From contig CAVZRJ010000006.1 in assembly GCA_963777665.1 (NCBI GenBank), positions 1 to 64,000 of the forward strand: 64,000 bases of DNA. Reading direction: 5' to 3'. A program made the position numbers and the translations under genes. This document shows, one piece after another, positions 37,953 through 46,616 of the stretch; within the stretch, counting starts at the first letter, position 1, and every line of letters begins with the position of its first letter. Origin of the DNA: Bog-756 sp963777665. Its GTDB lineage: Bacteria; Actinomycetota; Acidimicrobiia; Acidimicrobiales; RAAP-2. The notes beneath the pieces were generated by a model. The model saw only the letters and a list, made by a program, of their open reading frames with translations, was not told the origin of the DNA and did not search any database.

Positions 37953-38819
37953 TCAGCAGCGGTAGATGCGCTCCGCGTTCTCAGCAAATAGCTTCGAGCG
38001 GGATGCGTCGTCGAGACCGGCCGTGACGCCACTGAACACCTCGTAGAGCTCATCAAAGGTGCCGTACATCGAGTCGACGGGGAAGTTGCTCGCGAACATG
38101 CAGCGGTCGACGCCGAATGCCTCGATGGCGTACTCGAGCCACGGGGCGAAGGCACCGACGCTCATGGACTCCAACGGCATCGCCAGGCCCGAGAGCTTGC
38201 ACACGACGTTGCCGCCGAGCCCGGCCAGTGCATCGATGCCGTCACGCCAGCGGGCGCGCTCCTCGTCCGAACCCGAGCGGGGCCACCCGGTGTGCTCGAC
38301 CACGACGATCAGATCGTCGACGGCTGCGAGCTGTTCCGACGCCACCCGGAGCTGATCTGTATGCGCCATCAGCTCGAACAGCAGGTTCCGCTCCTGCAGC
38401 GCGCGGAGCACTCCGGCGTCGGGAAGAGGCCCGACGTAGCGACCCATGGGGCGGACGCCGCGGAAGCGAGATGCCATCGTCTGCCGATCGAGGAGCTCGA
38501 CAGCCTCGGCCACCGTATCCGTCGGAGGGATGCCGCCGATGATGGCGTCGGGGCCACCCCTGGCCTGAGCGTTGCTGTCGAGCTCGATGGTCTCCTCGAC
38601 CGAGTGGCGACCGGTCGCGGCGGCGACGTTGACGAACTTTGCGACGTTCCAGCCGGCCGCCTCCGTCTGATACGTGTCGACATCGAACCGGCGGAACATC
38701 CGCGATGCGTCGGCGGTGTCAGGCGCCTGGGGGTGGGAGAGGTACGGATACCAGTCGGTGCGGGAGGGGTCCCAGATGTGTACGTGGGCATCCACGACGC
38801 GGGTGGGCCGGTCGGGCAT
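37953..38819 (-). CDS. Metal-dependent amidohydrolase (COG3618-like)
   Basis: 288 aa, ATG at 38819 in a TGATG overlap with the preceding SDR. TIM-barrel hydrolase related to 2-pyrone-4,6-dicarboxylate lactonase and other lactone/amide hydrolases: VVDAHVHIWDPS (H-x-H metal ligands), FRGVRPMG, VVVEHTGWP (histidine) and FASNFPVDSMYGTF (catalytic aspartate). As the last gene of an operon with a Baeyer-Villiger-type monooxygenase and SDR, a lactone or ester ring-opening role is a sensible inference. Confidence 0.9.
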   Translation of the reverse strand: MPDRPTRVVDAHVHIWDPSRTDWYPYLSHPQAPDTADASRMFRRFDVDTYQTEAAGWNVAKFVNVAAATGRHSVEETIELDSNAQARGGPDAIIGGIPPTDTVAEAVELLDRQTMASRFRGVRPMGRYVGPLPDAGVLRALQERNLLFELMAHTDQLRVASEQLAAVDDLIVVVEHTGWPRSGSDEERARWRDGIDALAGLGGNVVCKLSGLAMPLESMSVGAFAPWLEYAIEAFGVDRCMFASNFPVDSMYGTFDELYEVFSGVTAGLDDASRSKLFAENAERIYRC

Positions 38820-40474
38820 CAGGCCTCCCGCTGTGGTGGGCGGCAGGTGGCACCGACGATCTCGCGCAAGGTCCCGTCGAGCCAGTCCGGGAGCGCAGGA
38901 CCGCCATAGGTGATGCTGCCGATCGGCCGGGGGTGGCTCCGCAGCCCGATCCAGCCATCGCCGACCACGAATTCCGCACCGGCCAGAGCGGTCGCCTCGG
39001 GGTGGCCGAGCAGGTGGGCGACGAGCTCACCCGCCGGTCGGGCGGCGACCTCCTCCGGTGCCTCGATGCTCGCAGCGAATGCCGTGACCCGCCCCTCTGT
39101 GGCACCGGCGGCAACGCGCGCATGCTGGGCCGAGGCCTGGGCGCGACTCCGACCTCCCGTTGTGGTGGCGTCGGTGAGCGTCGCCAGCCGAACCGGGCGG
39201 GCGGCCGCGGCCGCGTAGTCGGCGGCGGCCCGGGCCCATCCGGCATCGGTGTGGATGTGCTCGACGATCCCGCTGTGCTCTGCGAGCACCCGCTCCCAAC
39301 CCTCCGTCGGGGAGGTGGTCGGTTGACGTCCGGCGGAGGCGAGCACGACCGCGTCGATCGGACCGTTCGCTTCGACGACGGAGTGCAGCGTGTCGGCCGC
39401 GTCGCGAAAGCCGCGCGCTGGCTCGGCCTGGTGACACCGGAAGAACCGGGCCTCGAGCGCGGCAGTGACCGACGCGGCCACACGGGCGCTGTCGGAGACC
39501 ACGAGACAGGACCGCGGCTCCGCCGGTGCGAGGTCGGCAGGGGCCGGCTCATCGAAGATCGGTCCGAACCGGGCGTTGCTGCCGCCCGTGCTGGCCTGCT
39601 TCATCTCGGCTTTGGCAAAGGCGCCGGGGATGACGACGTCGAGCACCCGGGCGAGGGAGACCACATGGCCGGTGCGGACCACTTCGATGAGGCGGGGTTC
39701 GTCGACGACGGCCGCCTCCGGGCCGCCGATGAAGAGCACCTGGCCGGTGCACCAGTCGAATCCTTCACCGACGAGGTGGGCGCCGAACGGACCCAGGTCC
39801 TCGGGGCCGGCCACCGAAAGGAACGAGATCCCACCACCGCCCGACTGGCCCGCCTTTCGTGCGCGCTCGAGGGCTGAGGCCATCATCCGGGTCGCCGCGA
39901 TGGGCGACATGGCGTTGACGGTGACGCCCGACGGTGCCTGCCGTCCCAGCTGCCACGTGAGGGCGGCGACGGCCCGCTTGGCACAGCTGTACGCGCCGGC
40001 GTCGGCTGCCCGCCACCCCGAGCCGGAAGTGACGCCGAGGATCCGGCCGTACCCCGCAGTGGCCATGAGCGGCAGCGCGGCGCCGAGCACGTTGAGGTAG
40101 CCCTCGAGGTGCACCGCGAGTACTGCCAGCCAGTCCTCCTCGGTGCCCTGTCCGAAGTAGGTCTGTCGGGTGATGCCCGCGACATTCACGACGGCGTCGA
40201 GCCCTCCGTGCTCGTCCGCGAGCTCACAGAACAAGCTGCGGACTGCCTCTGCGTCGGTCACCGACGCCGAAGAGGCCCGAGCCGAACCACCCGCCGCCAC
40301 GATGCGGTCGGCCGTGGTCTCCTCGGGCTCCGGAAGCTGCGCGGACCCGTCGAGTGTCACGAGCGGGTCGACGGTGACGACGAACCAGCCGCGACGGCCG
40401 AGCTCCTCGGCAACGCCCGCTCCGATTCCACCCCCGCCGCCTGTCACGACGGCGACCCGCCGACGGGCGCTCAC
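38819..40474 (-). CDS. Tandem SDR: active N-terminal plus degenerate C-terminal domain
   Basis: 551 aa from a GTG at 40474 overlapping the monooxygenase stop as GTGA. Residues 1-250 are a classical SDR: TGGGGGIGAGVAEEL cofactor site, NVAGIT, serine in VTSGSG and catalytic YSCAK. After a linker (about 290-315), a second Rossmann-like domain begins SCLVVSDSARVAASV. It keeps the fold pattern but lacks a G-rich loop and the Y-x3-K pair, so it is probably structural or regulatory. Most SDRs are about 250 aa, so the fused second unit is unusual. It likely oxidises or reduces the substrate or product of the upstream monooxygenase. Confidence 0.85.
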   Translation of the reverse strand: MSARRRVAVVTGGGGGIGAGVAEELGRRGWFVVTVDPLVTLDGSAQLPEPEETTADRIVAAGGSARASSASVTDAEAVRSLFCELADEHGGLDAVVNVAGITRQTYFGQGTEEDWLAVLAVHLEGYLNVLGAALPLMATAGYGRILGVTSGSGWRAADAGAYSCAKRAVAALTWQLGRQAPSGVTVNAMSPIAATRMMASALERARKAGQSGGGGISFLSVAGPEDLGPFGAHLVGEGFDWCTGQVLFIGGPEAAVVDEPRLIEVVRTGHVVSLARVLDVVIPGAFAKAEMKQASTGGSNARFGPIFDEPAPADLAPAEPRSCLVVSDSARVAASVTAALEARFFRCHQAEPARGFRDAADTLHSVVEANGPIDAVVLASAGRQPTTSPTEGWERVLAEHSGIVEHIHTDAGWARAAADYAAAAARPVRLATLTDATTTGGRSRAQASAQHARVAAGATEGRVTAFAASIEAPEEVAARPAGELVAHLLGHPEATALAGAEFVVGDGWIGLRSHPRPIGSITYGGPALPDWLDGTLREIVGATCRPPQREA

Positions 40475-42297
40475 TGAGCCCCGGATCGGACCTCGAGGTC
40501 CAGGCCCTCCAAGCTTCCGGCGTCGAGCCACTGCTCGAGCAGCTCGCGGTAGCCGAACCAGTTGCCCAGCCCACCGCCGTAGCTGCCGCTGCGGGGGCTC
40601 ATCGCCTCGGGGTGGCCCTCGTTGTTGAGGCGTGAAGGCGTGCAGGCGGACATGATCGCAGTGGCGTCGACGTAGGAGTCGATGATCTTCTGGGTCCAGT
40701 CCTCCTCCGCCTCGGCGCTCACGTCGAACACCTCCACGCCCTTCTGCTCGAGCAGCCCGACGGCGCGACCGATGAACTCGGCCCCGAGCACGGCCAGTTG
40801 CGTGTAGTTGACGGTCACCACCGCCTGCTGCCCCGGTGCCGGCATGACGAACATGTTGGGGAAGCCACGAGTCATCATCCCGAACAGGCTGGCCGCACCG
40901 TCGGTCCACTTCTCGGCCAGGGTGACACCGCCGCGACCGACGATCTCATGGCCGACGCGACGGAAGAGCGGGGTGAGCTCGGCTTCGAATCCGGTGCCGT
41001 AGATGATGCAGTCGACGTCGTACTGCTGCCCGTCGACGACCACGCCCTGCTCGGTGATCCGCTCGATCCCGCCGGGGCAGTCGATGGCCGTGACGTTGGG
41101 GTTGTTGATGGCCGGAAGGTACTCGTCGTGGAAGCACGGGCGCTTACACAGGTACCGGTAGTACGGCTTCAGGATCTCGGCCGTTGCCGGGTCGGCCACC
41201 AGCTCCTCGACGCGCTTCCGGTGTGCTTCCATGATCCGGTAGTCGATCTCCTCGATGCTGCGCATGTAGTCCTCGCGCGTCATGCCCTCGAGGCGTGGGG
41301 CGTTGCGGGTGGCGGCGTAGTCGCGCGTCCATCCGTCGTCCACCAGGTCGACCTCGACGGGCCGACCCATGATGATCCCCTGGAAATTGTCCATGCGGTC
41401 CCGCTGCCAGCCGGGCTCGAAGTCGCTGCCGAAGTCGGGATCGGTGGGCCGATTGCCCCGTTCACCGATGGCCGACGGCGTGCGCTGGAACACGTAGAGC
41501 TGCTTCGCCGACTCGGCCAGCGGCGGCACGCACTGGATGCCGCTCGCCCCGGTGCCGAGAAGGGCGACCACCTTGTCCGCCAGGCCGGTGAGGGGCTCAC
41601 CGGGGCCGCCGCCGGTGTACCCGTAGTCCCACCGGGCCGTGTGGAACGAGTGCCCGGCGAAGTCCTCCATGCCCGGGATGGTGGGAAGTTTCATGAGGTT
41701 GAGGATCCCGACCGCCAAGACATACCAACGGCAGCCGACCTCGTCGCCTCGGTCGGTGCGGATCCGCCAACGAGCCGCGCCTTCCTGCCACTCGGCGCGG
41801 GTCACCCCGGTGTGGAACAGCGCGTCGTCCACCAGGCCGAACCGGCTTGCGATCGCCTCGAGGTGACGACGGATCTCCTCGCCGAACGCGTAGCGATTGG
41901 TCGGGATGTAACCGAGCTCCTCGAGCATCGGCATGTAGATGTACGACTCCACATCGCACATCACGCCCGGATAGCGGTTCCAATACCAGGTACCGCCGAC
42001 GCCGCCTGCCTGGTCGATGATGCGGATCCGCTGGACTCCCGCCTCGCGGAGGCGGGCGCCGGCGAGGAGCCCGGCGATCCCCCCGCCCACGATCACGGCA
42101 TCGACGTCGTCGACGACCGGGTCGCGGTCGGTCACCGGCGTGAAGGGGTCCTCACGGTACCGGGCGAAGTGCTCATCGGTCTGCAGGTCCCGGATGTCGG
42201 ATCGATGGGGGACCAGCCGCTTGTCGCGCTCTGCGAGGTACTTGGCGCGCACAGCCTCGGGGTCGTAGCTCGCGGCCGTCGGCTTCGATCCAGACAT
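40471..42297 (-). CDS. Baeyer-Villiger-type flavin monooxygenase
   Basis: 608 aa, ATG at 42297. FAD site GGGIAGLLAGARLREAG, then GGTWYWNRYPGVMCDVESY, typical of class B monooxygenases. The Baeyer-Villiger fingerprint is present as FAGHSFHTARWDYG, and the NADPH site as LLGTGASGIQCV. An N-terminal extension of about 55 residues precedes the FAD motif, as in phenylacetone- and steroid-type members. It would insert oxygen next to a ketone to give an ester or lactone. First gene of the operon with the tandem SDR and amidohydrolase. Confidence 0.93.
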   Translation of the reverse strand: MSGSKPTAASYDPEAVRAKYLAERDKRLVPHRSDIRDLQTDEHFARYREDPFTPVTDRDPVVDDVDAVIVGGGIAGLLAGARLREAGVQRIRIIDQAGGVGGTWYWNRYPGVMCDVESYIYMPMLEELGYIPTNRYAFGEEIRRHLEAIASRFGLVDDALFHTGVTRAEWQEGAARWRIRTDRGDEVGCRWYVLAVGILNLMKLPTIPGMEDFAGHSFHTARWDYGYTGGGPGEPLTGLADKVVALLGTGASGIQCVPPLAESAKQLYVFQRTPSAIGERGNRPTDPDFGSDFEPGWQRDRMDNFQGIIMGRPVEVDLVDDGWTRDYAATRNAPRLEGMTREDYMRSIEEIDYRIMEAHRKRVEELVADPATAEILKPYYRYLCKRPCFHDEYLPAINNPNVTAIDCPGGIERITEQGVVVDGQQYDVDCIIYGTGFEAELTPLFRRVGHEIVGRGGVTLAEKWTDGAASLFGMMTRGFPNMFVMPAPGQQAVVTVNYTQLAVLGAEFIGRAVGLLEQKGVEVFDVSAEAEEDWTQKIIDSYVDATAIMSACTPSRLNNEGHPEAMSPRSGSYGGGLGNWFGYRELLEQWLDAGSLEGLDLEVRSGAQ

Positions 42298-42416
42298 GTG
42301 GCAATCCTAGGACAGCTCCCATTCCCGGGCTCAACCGACCGATTCTCGAGATGGACGACGATGCTGTCCGAACGCACGCTGTGAAGCGTCGAGGTGCTCG
42401 CCGTGATGACACCGAC

Positions 42417-43379
42417 TCACGCCGAGGGTCGTGCCTTCGACCAGAGCTCGGACAGCCGGGGGAGGACCTCCTCCGCCAGTGCGCTGAGCTGCAAGCGGAC
42501 GTCGCCGCGGCTGATCCCGGGGAGGTGGACCCGCAGATTGAGCGCACCCGCCCCCGTCTCGAGGCGGACGGCATGGAGTCGATCGGCGAGCTCGGAGGGG
42601 TCGGTGGTCGTGATCGTCTGGTCCGCGGCGGCCAGCCGGTCCGCTCCGGCATAACTCTCGTAGACCGCCCGCTGCCGTGCCACCGCCCAGGCTCTGGGCT
42701 CGCCCAGCCACACCCTGCGGATCACGACCTTCGCCCCGAGGCCGCCCGCTGCGTCGTAGGCGTCGCAGATCGAGCGCACCCTGTCGACGGTCGACATCCC
42801 CTCGATCAGGATGCCCGCGCCGCACTCGGCGGCTCGGCGTGCGGCGCCCGTCGAGACCGCCGCGCTGAGCACCGGGATCGGGAAGGTTGCACACCGCTGC
42901 AGCGCGCGGTCGCCCGCCAGGCCCCCGAGCTCCCGACCCTGCAGCATGGCGACGATCGCCGTGAGCCGGGCCTTGAACAGCGGCACCGCCTCGTCGAAGG
43001 GAACCTCCATCGCCTCGAAGTCGAGCGGCAGCGCCCCGGCGGCCACACCGAGACCGACCCGGCCCGGGTGGCGGGCATCGATCCAGGCGATCTCCTCGGC
43101 GATCTGGGCCGTCGGCCGGAGCGGCAGGAGCAGCGGGCAGGGTGCCGCCCAGCCCGATCGGTTCTCCTCGAGGACGAACGACGCCACCTGCAACGGGTTG
43201 GGGAGGTAACCGGGGAACCCGCCGTGGTGCTCGCTGGTCATGACGCCGTCGAACCCGCCGGACAGCCCGAACGCCGCCTGGTCGCAGAGCTCCCGCACGA
43301 CACCGGGAGCGTCGAGCTCGTTGTGGGGGTAGAGCCGGAGTGAGACCGAGCCGTCGGCGAACGGTGCCCCGGAGCTCAC
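42417..43379 (-). CDS. LLM-class flavin/F420-dependent oxidoreductase
   Basis: 320 aa from a GTG at 43379 that overlaps the SDR stop as GTGA. Luciferase-like TIM barrel: LYPHNELDAPGVVRELCDQA, MTSEHHGGFPGYLPNPLQV, AEEIAWIDARHPGRVGLGV, and AAVSTGAARRAAECGAGIL with a C-terminal dimer region. The EHH motif lies at the expected cofactor-binding strand. Substrate unknown; coupling to an SDR and proximity to a Baeyer-Villiger-type enzyme suggest a degradation pathway for a cyclic or terpenoid-like ketone (inference). Confidence 0.88.
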   Translation of the reverse strand: MSSGAPFADGSVSLRLYPHNELDAPGVVRELCDQAAFGLSGGFDGVMTSEHHGGFPGYLPNPLQVASFVLEENRSGWAAPCPLLLPLRPTAQIAEEIAWIDARHPGRVGLGVAAGALPLDFEAMEVPFDEAVPLFKARLTAIVAMLQGRELGGLAGDRALQRCATFPIPVLSAAVSTGAARRAAECGAGILIEGMSTVDRVRSICDAYDAAGGLGAKVVIRRVWLGEPRAWAVARQRAVYESYAGADRLAAADQTITTTDPSELADRLHAVRLETGAGALNLRVHLPGISRGDVRLQLSALAEEVLPRLSELWSKARPSA

Positions 43380-44228
43380 TGCGGGCCCGTCGACGGTGCC
43401 CCGCCCGGGCGGCCGATCTCCGACGGGCTGAACGGTGACCAGGTGCCGGTCGACACGTGGTTGCCGGCGTCCACATCGAGGAGGACCCCGGTGATCGACG
43501 CGGCCTCGTCGGAGAGGAGGAACGCGACCGCAGCTGCGACGTCGTCGGGTTCGGTCATCCGTCCGAGCAGCAGGTTGGCTCCGGCGGCCCGTCCGTCGTC
43601 GGACTCCCACATCGGGCGGGTGGCCTCGGTCCGGGTGAGCCCGGGGCTCACCGCGTTGACCCGGACCCCACGCGCACCGAGGTCGTTGGCGAGCGTCCGG
43701 GTCAGTGCGTTGAGTGCCGACTTGGCTGCCGCATAGGCCGCCATCGAGGGTGTCGTCTTCTTCGGGGAGCCACTCGAGATGTTGACCACGGCACCGCCGC
43801 CCTCCGCCAGACCCGCGGGCCATCGCCTGCTGGATGAGGGACACCGCCGGCCAGGTGTTGATGGCAACCGTGCCGAGGAAGTCCGAGCGGCTCCATCGAG
43901 AGGGCCGAGCCGACGAAGGAGGCAGCCGCCGACGGCGTTGACCAGGAGGTCGATGCGGCCGAACCGCTCGAGCGCGGTCTCGACGAGCATGCCGGGCACG
44001 GACGTCCTCGTCAGCCGACCCGGGGCAGGCGACCACGGCGAGCCCCTGGTCCTGGAGGGCACGTTCGGTGGCCCGCAGCCGGTCCTCGGAACGGGCATTG
44101 ATGACCACCGACGCACCCTCGAGGGCGAGGCGACGGGCCGAGGCGGTGCCGATGCCCGGATCGGTCGACGCACCGGTCACGATGGCGACCTTCCCTTCGA
44201 ACCGTCGTCCGAACGTGCGCTCGTCCAC
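43376..44228 (-). pseudogene. SDR-family oxidoreductase with about four frameshifts
   Basis: The GTG start at 44228 is preceded by GGGGGAGGG. The segments read in order: GKVAIVTGASTDPGIGTASA (NADP site), VETALERFGRIDLLVNAVGG, SFVGSALSME, SDFLGTVAINTWPAVSLIQQ, then GGGAVVNISSGS and catalytic YAAAKSALNALTRTLAND, ending HVSTGTWSP. Frame changes lie near 44000, 43935, 43900 and 43815. All parts of one SDR are present without larger gaps, so errors in the assembly could explain it. One of the frames runs on into the LLM gene and simulates a fusion; that is artefactual. Confidence 0.8.
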
Positions 44229-44339
44229 TGCCCTCCCCCTACGGCTCGGCTGGAATCCGTTCCGTCCCCGGTGAACCTACTGGGGACACGGACCAGGGGC
44301 GAGAACGGCGGGCGGGCGCCTACAGCCGATCGCAGACGG

Positions 44340-45245
44340 TCAGATGATCGGCCCGGCGTTCTCGGCGTGGAGGAGCTTGACGGGATTGCGCATGACCCAT
44401 ACCGCGGTCACCCGGTCGCCATGGATGTCGAAGGAGAGCACCGTGTCGGGCACCCCGTCGAAGCGGATCATGAACCCCGGGCCGCCGTTGACGACGACCG
44501 GATCAACCGTGAACCCCGCCACGAGACGTTTGGAGAGGCTGAGCAGGACCCGCCCCACCCGTGCCGGCCCGACGATGGGGCGCCGGGCAGCGGGGCGGTC
44601 GCTCCCGGCATCCGAGACGTAGGTCACGTCCGGAGCCAAGAGACCGACCAGCGAGGTGAGGTCCCCCGCCATCAAGGCGTCGACCATCCGCTCGACGACC
44701 GGGTAGCGCCCACTCGGGGCGACGGTCGGGTCGGCCGCCCGCAGCCGGTGACGGGCGCGACTGGCGATCTGCCGGCAGGCTCCCGGTGAGCGCCCGACTG
44801 CGCCGGCGATCTCGGCAAAGGGCACGTCGAAGACGTCGGCGAGCACGATCACCGCCCGCTCGACCGGGGCGAGCTCGTCCAGCAACGTGAGGAATGCCAG
44901 GGTGAGCGATTCGGAGAGCTCGGTGAGCTGCTCCGGACCGGGCGAGGTGACCAGCGGCTCGGGCAGCCACGGCCCGCGGTAGGTCTCCTTCCGCCTCGCC
45001 CGCTGCCGGATCCGGTCGATCGACAGCCGGGTCACGACGGTCGTGAGCCAGGCGGCCGGCGAGTCGATGTCGCCGGCGCCGGACTGCTGGAGCCGGGCCC
45101 AGCTCTCCTGGACGATGTCGTCGGCGTCGTTGAGGCTTCCGGTCATCCGGTAGGCGAGGCCGCGCAGCCGTGGTCGTTGTTCCTCGAAGAGAGCCGCCGG
45201 GGACGGCGCCGGATCACCGTCGCCCATGACGGTGGTCACCCGCAC
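44340..45245 (-). CDS. ECF41-type RNA polymerase sigma factor with SnoaL-like domain
   Basis: 301 aa; ATG at 45245, or a later ATG at 45227 nearer the conserved start. Sigma region 2 (RPRLRGLAYRMTGSLNDADDIVQES), the linker WLPEPL, region 4 (LLDELAPVERAVIVLADVFDVPF), then a fused SnoaL-like domain (from about 190) ending with the NPVKL-type motif. WLPEPL and NPxKL are hallmarks of ECF41 (SigJ-like) factors, in which the C-terminal domain controls activity and there is no separate anti-sigma factor. It overlaps the upstream oxidoreductase gene by ten bases. A matching promoter precedes that gene. Confidence 0.93.
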   Translation of the reverse strand: MRVTTVMGDGDPAPSPAALFEEQRPRLRGLAYRMTGSLNDADDIVQESWARLQQSGAGDIDSPAAWLTTVVTRLSIDRIRQRARRKETYRGPWLPEPLVTSPGPEQLTELSESLTLAFLTLLDELAPVERAVIVLADVFDVPFAEIAGAVGRSPGACRQIASRARHRLRAADPTVAPSGRYPVVERMVDALMAGDLTSLVGLLAPDVTYVSDAGSDRPAARRPIVGPARVGRVLLSLSKRLVAGFTVDPVVVNGGPGFMIRFDGVPDTVLSFDIHGDRVTAVWVMRNPVKLLHAENAGPII

Positions 45246-46468
45246 CGCGCTGCTGCCGCCAGCCCCGCGTCGTGCCCGCTCTTGAGCGCGGCGTCGGCGA
45301 GGAGGCCCTCCGGGCCGATCCAGTCACCTGCGAGGAACACCCCCGGGAGACCGGACGCGTCGATGCGGGGGCGCCCGGACAGGCCGCCGTGCTCGGGGTC
45401 CGGAGACCCGCCGCTGACCGTCATCGAGGCCAGGAACCGGCTGGTGCACACATCCTGCTCGTCGACGCCGGCGAGCGCGACCAGCGACTCGAGCTCGGGG
45501 CGGTCCTCGCCCGCCGAGCGGGCGCCGTAGCGGAGCGCGGCCACCACCGCAGCCGGTGCAGGAACCTGCGCACCGGGGGGCGACTGGGTGCTCACGTACA
45601 TCGGCCCGTCCGCGTCGAGGACATACCCGGGGGCCGGGACCCGACTGGTGACGAGATCGAGGCACGCGGCGGTCACCGGCTTCCCGACCGTCTCCCAGCG
45701 ACGGCCGCCGAGGAGCGACGACATCGCGTCGGGGGGCCCGGCGGCCACCACGACCGAGCGGGCCCGGACCGTCGTCGACCCGGCCTGGAGCTCGATTCCG
45801 CCCGCGACCGTGTCGATCGCGGTGACCGGATCTCCGGTACGCACCTCGACCAGATCCTCCAGTCTCGAGTAGATGGCCGACCATCCTCCGTGGACGTAGA
45901 GCACCCCACCGCGGGTCGCGAGCTGCAACTGCCGGAGGGCCGCGTCGGCTGACAACGCATCCATGTCGGACGCGTAGGTGCTGAGGCGCACGACCGCACG
46001 GGCGATCGCGTCCCCCCTCGGGGCGAGCTCCTGGCGATCCAGCCAGGCCCCGATGGAGAGGTCGGCGACGGTCGTCGGCCGGGTCGTTCCCATGCGGAGG
46101 AGGGCGCCGGCCAACGCCGCCTTCTCCCGTCCGCCCAGCGCGGAGGTGCGGAACAGCGATGACAGCCCGGTCGGGAGCGCGTGCAGCGCACCGTCGAGAC
46201 GCACCCGGTAGTGCGAGAGCGGTGGGGACGTGCCGGGCGGGTCGACACCGAGCGAGCGCAGGACGGAGCGGCCCACCCCGCCGCGACAGAGGGCATGGGC
46301 GCCCATGTTGAGTGCCGCGTCGCCGCGTCGGACCACCCGGGCCCTCCCCCCGACCTGGTGGGCCTCGAGCACGACGGCCGAACGACCCTGGGCGACCGCG
46401 GTCACCCCGGCCGCGAGCCCGGCCAGTCCCGCTCCGACGACGGCAATGTCCACCACGTGATCAGTCAT
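45236..46468 (-). CDS. FAD-dependent oxidoreductase (phytoene-desaturase/amine-oxidase-like)
   Basis: 410 aa, ATG at 46468. The dinucleotide site DIAVVGAGLAGLAAGVTAVAQ is followed by VLEAHQVGGRARV, typical of the amine oxidase/phytoene desaturase superfamily; GGVLYVHGGWSAIYSRLEDL and a C-terminal GVFLAGDWIGPEGLLADAAL complete the FAD site. ECF41 factors are commonly encoded next to oxidoreductases, and this one forms an operon with the sigma gene. Substrate unknown. Confidence 0.9.
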   Translation of the reverse strand: MTDHVVDIAVVGAGLAGLAAGVTAVAQGRSAVVLEAHQVGGRARVVRRGDAALNMGAHALCRGGVGRSVLRSLGVDPPGTSPPLSHYRVRLDGALHALPTGLSSLFRTSALGGREKAALAGALLRMGTTRPTTVADLSIGAWLDRQELAPRGDAIARAVVRLSTYASDMDALSADAALRQLQLATRGGVLYVHGGWSAIYSRLEDLVEVRTGDPVTAIDTVAGGIELQAGSTTVRARSVVVAAGPPDAMSSLLGGRRWETVGKPVTAACLDLVTSRVPAPGYVLDADGPMYVSTQSPPGAQVPAPAAVVAALRYGARSAGEDRPELESLVALAGVDEQDVCTSRFLASMTVSGGSPDPEHGGLSGRPRIDASGLPGVFLAGDWIGPEGLLADAALKSGHDAGLAAAARCG

Positions 46469-46477
46469 GCCACCTCT

Positions 46478-46504
46478 GACGTCCGGGGCACCGCGAGTGT
46501 GACA
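46478..46504 (-). promoter_or_regulatory. Candidate ECF41-dependent promoter
   Basis: On the minus strand, TGTCACA (46504-46498) and CGTC (46481-46478) are separated by 16 bases. This resembles the published ECF41 consensus (TGTCACA at -35, CGTC at -10, spacing about 16-17). It lies 10-36 bases before the oxidoreductase ATG, and the operon includes the ECF41 gene, as expected for autoregulation. The implied transcript leader is only a few bases. Confidence 0.7.
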
Positions 46505-46616
46505 CGACGACCCGGCGACGACGGCATCGACCGGGACGGACCGTCGTCGCACGAGCCGGTCCTCCCCGGAGTCGACCACGTAGAGTGCGGAGACCAGCGC
46601 ACGAGGAGCGACCACC

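Noticed and set aside
42417..44228. A single 603-codon SDR-LLM fusion protein
   Set aside because: The long frame joins two genes only because of frameshifts in the SDR; the SDR's own stop overlaps a GTG start for the LLM gene.
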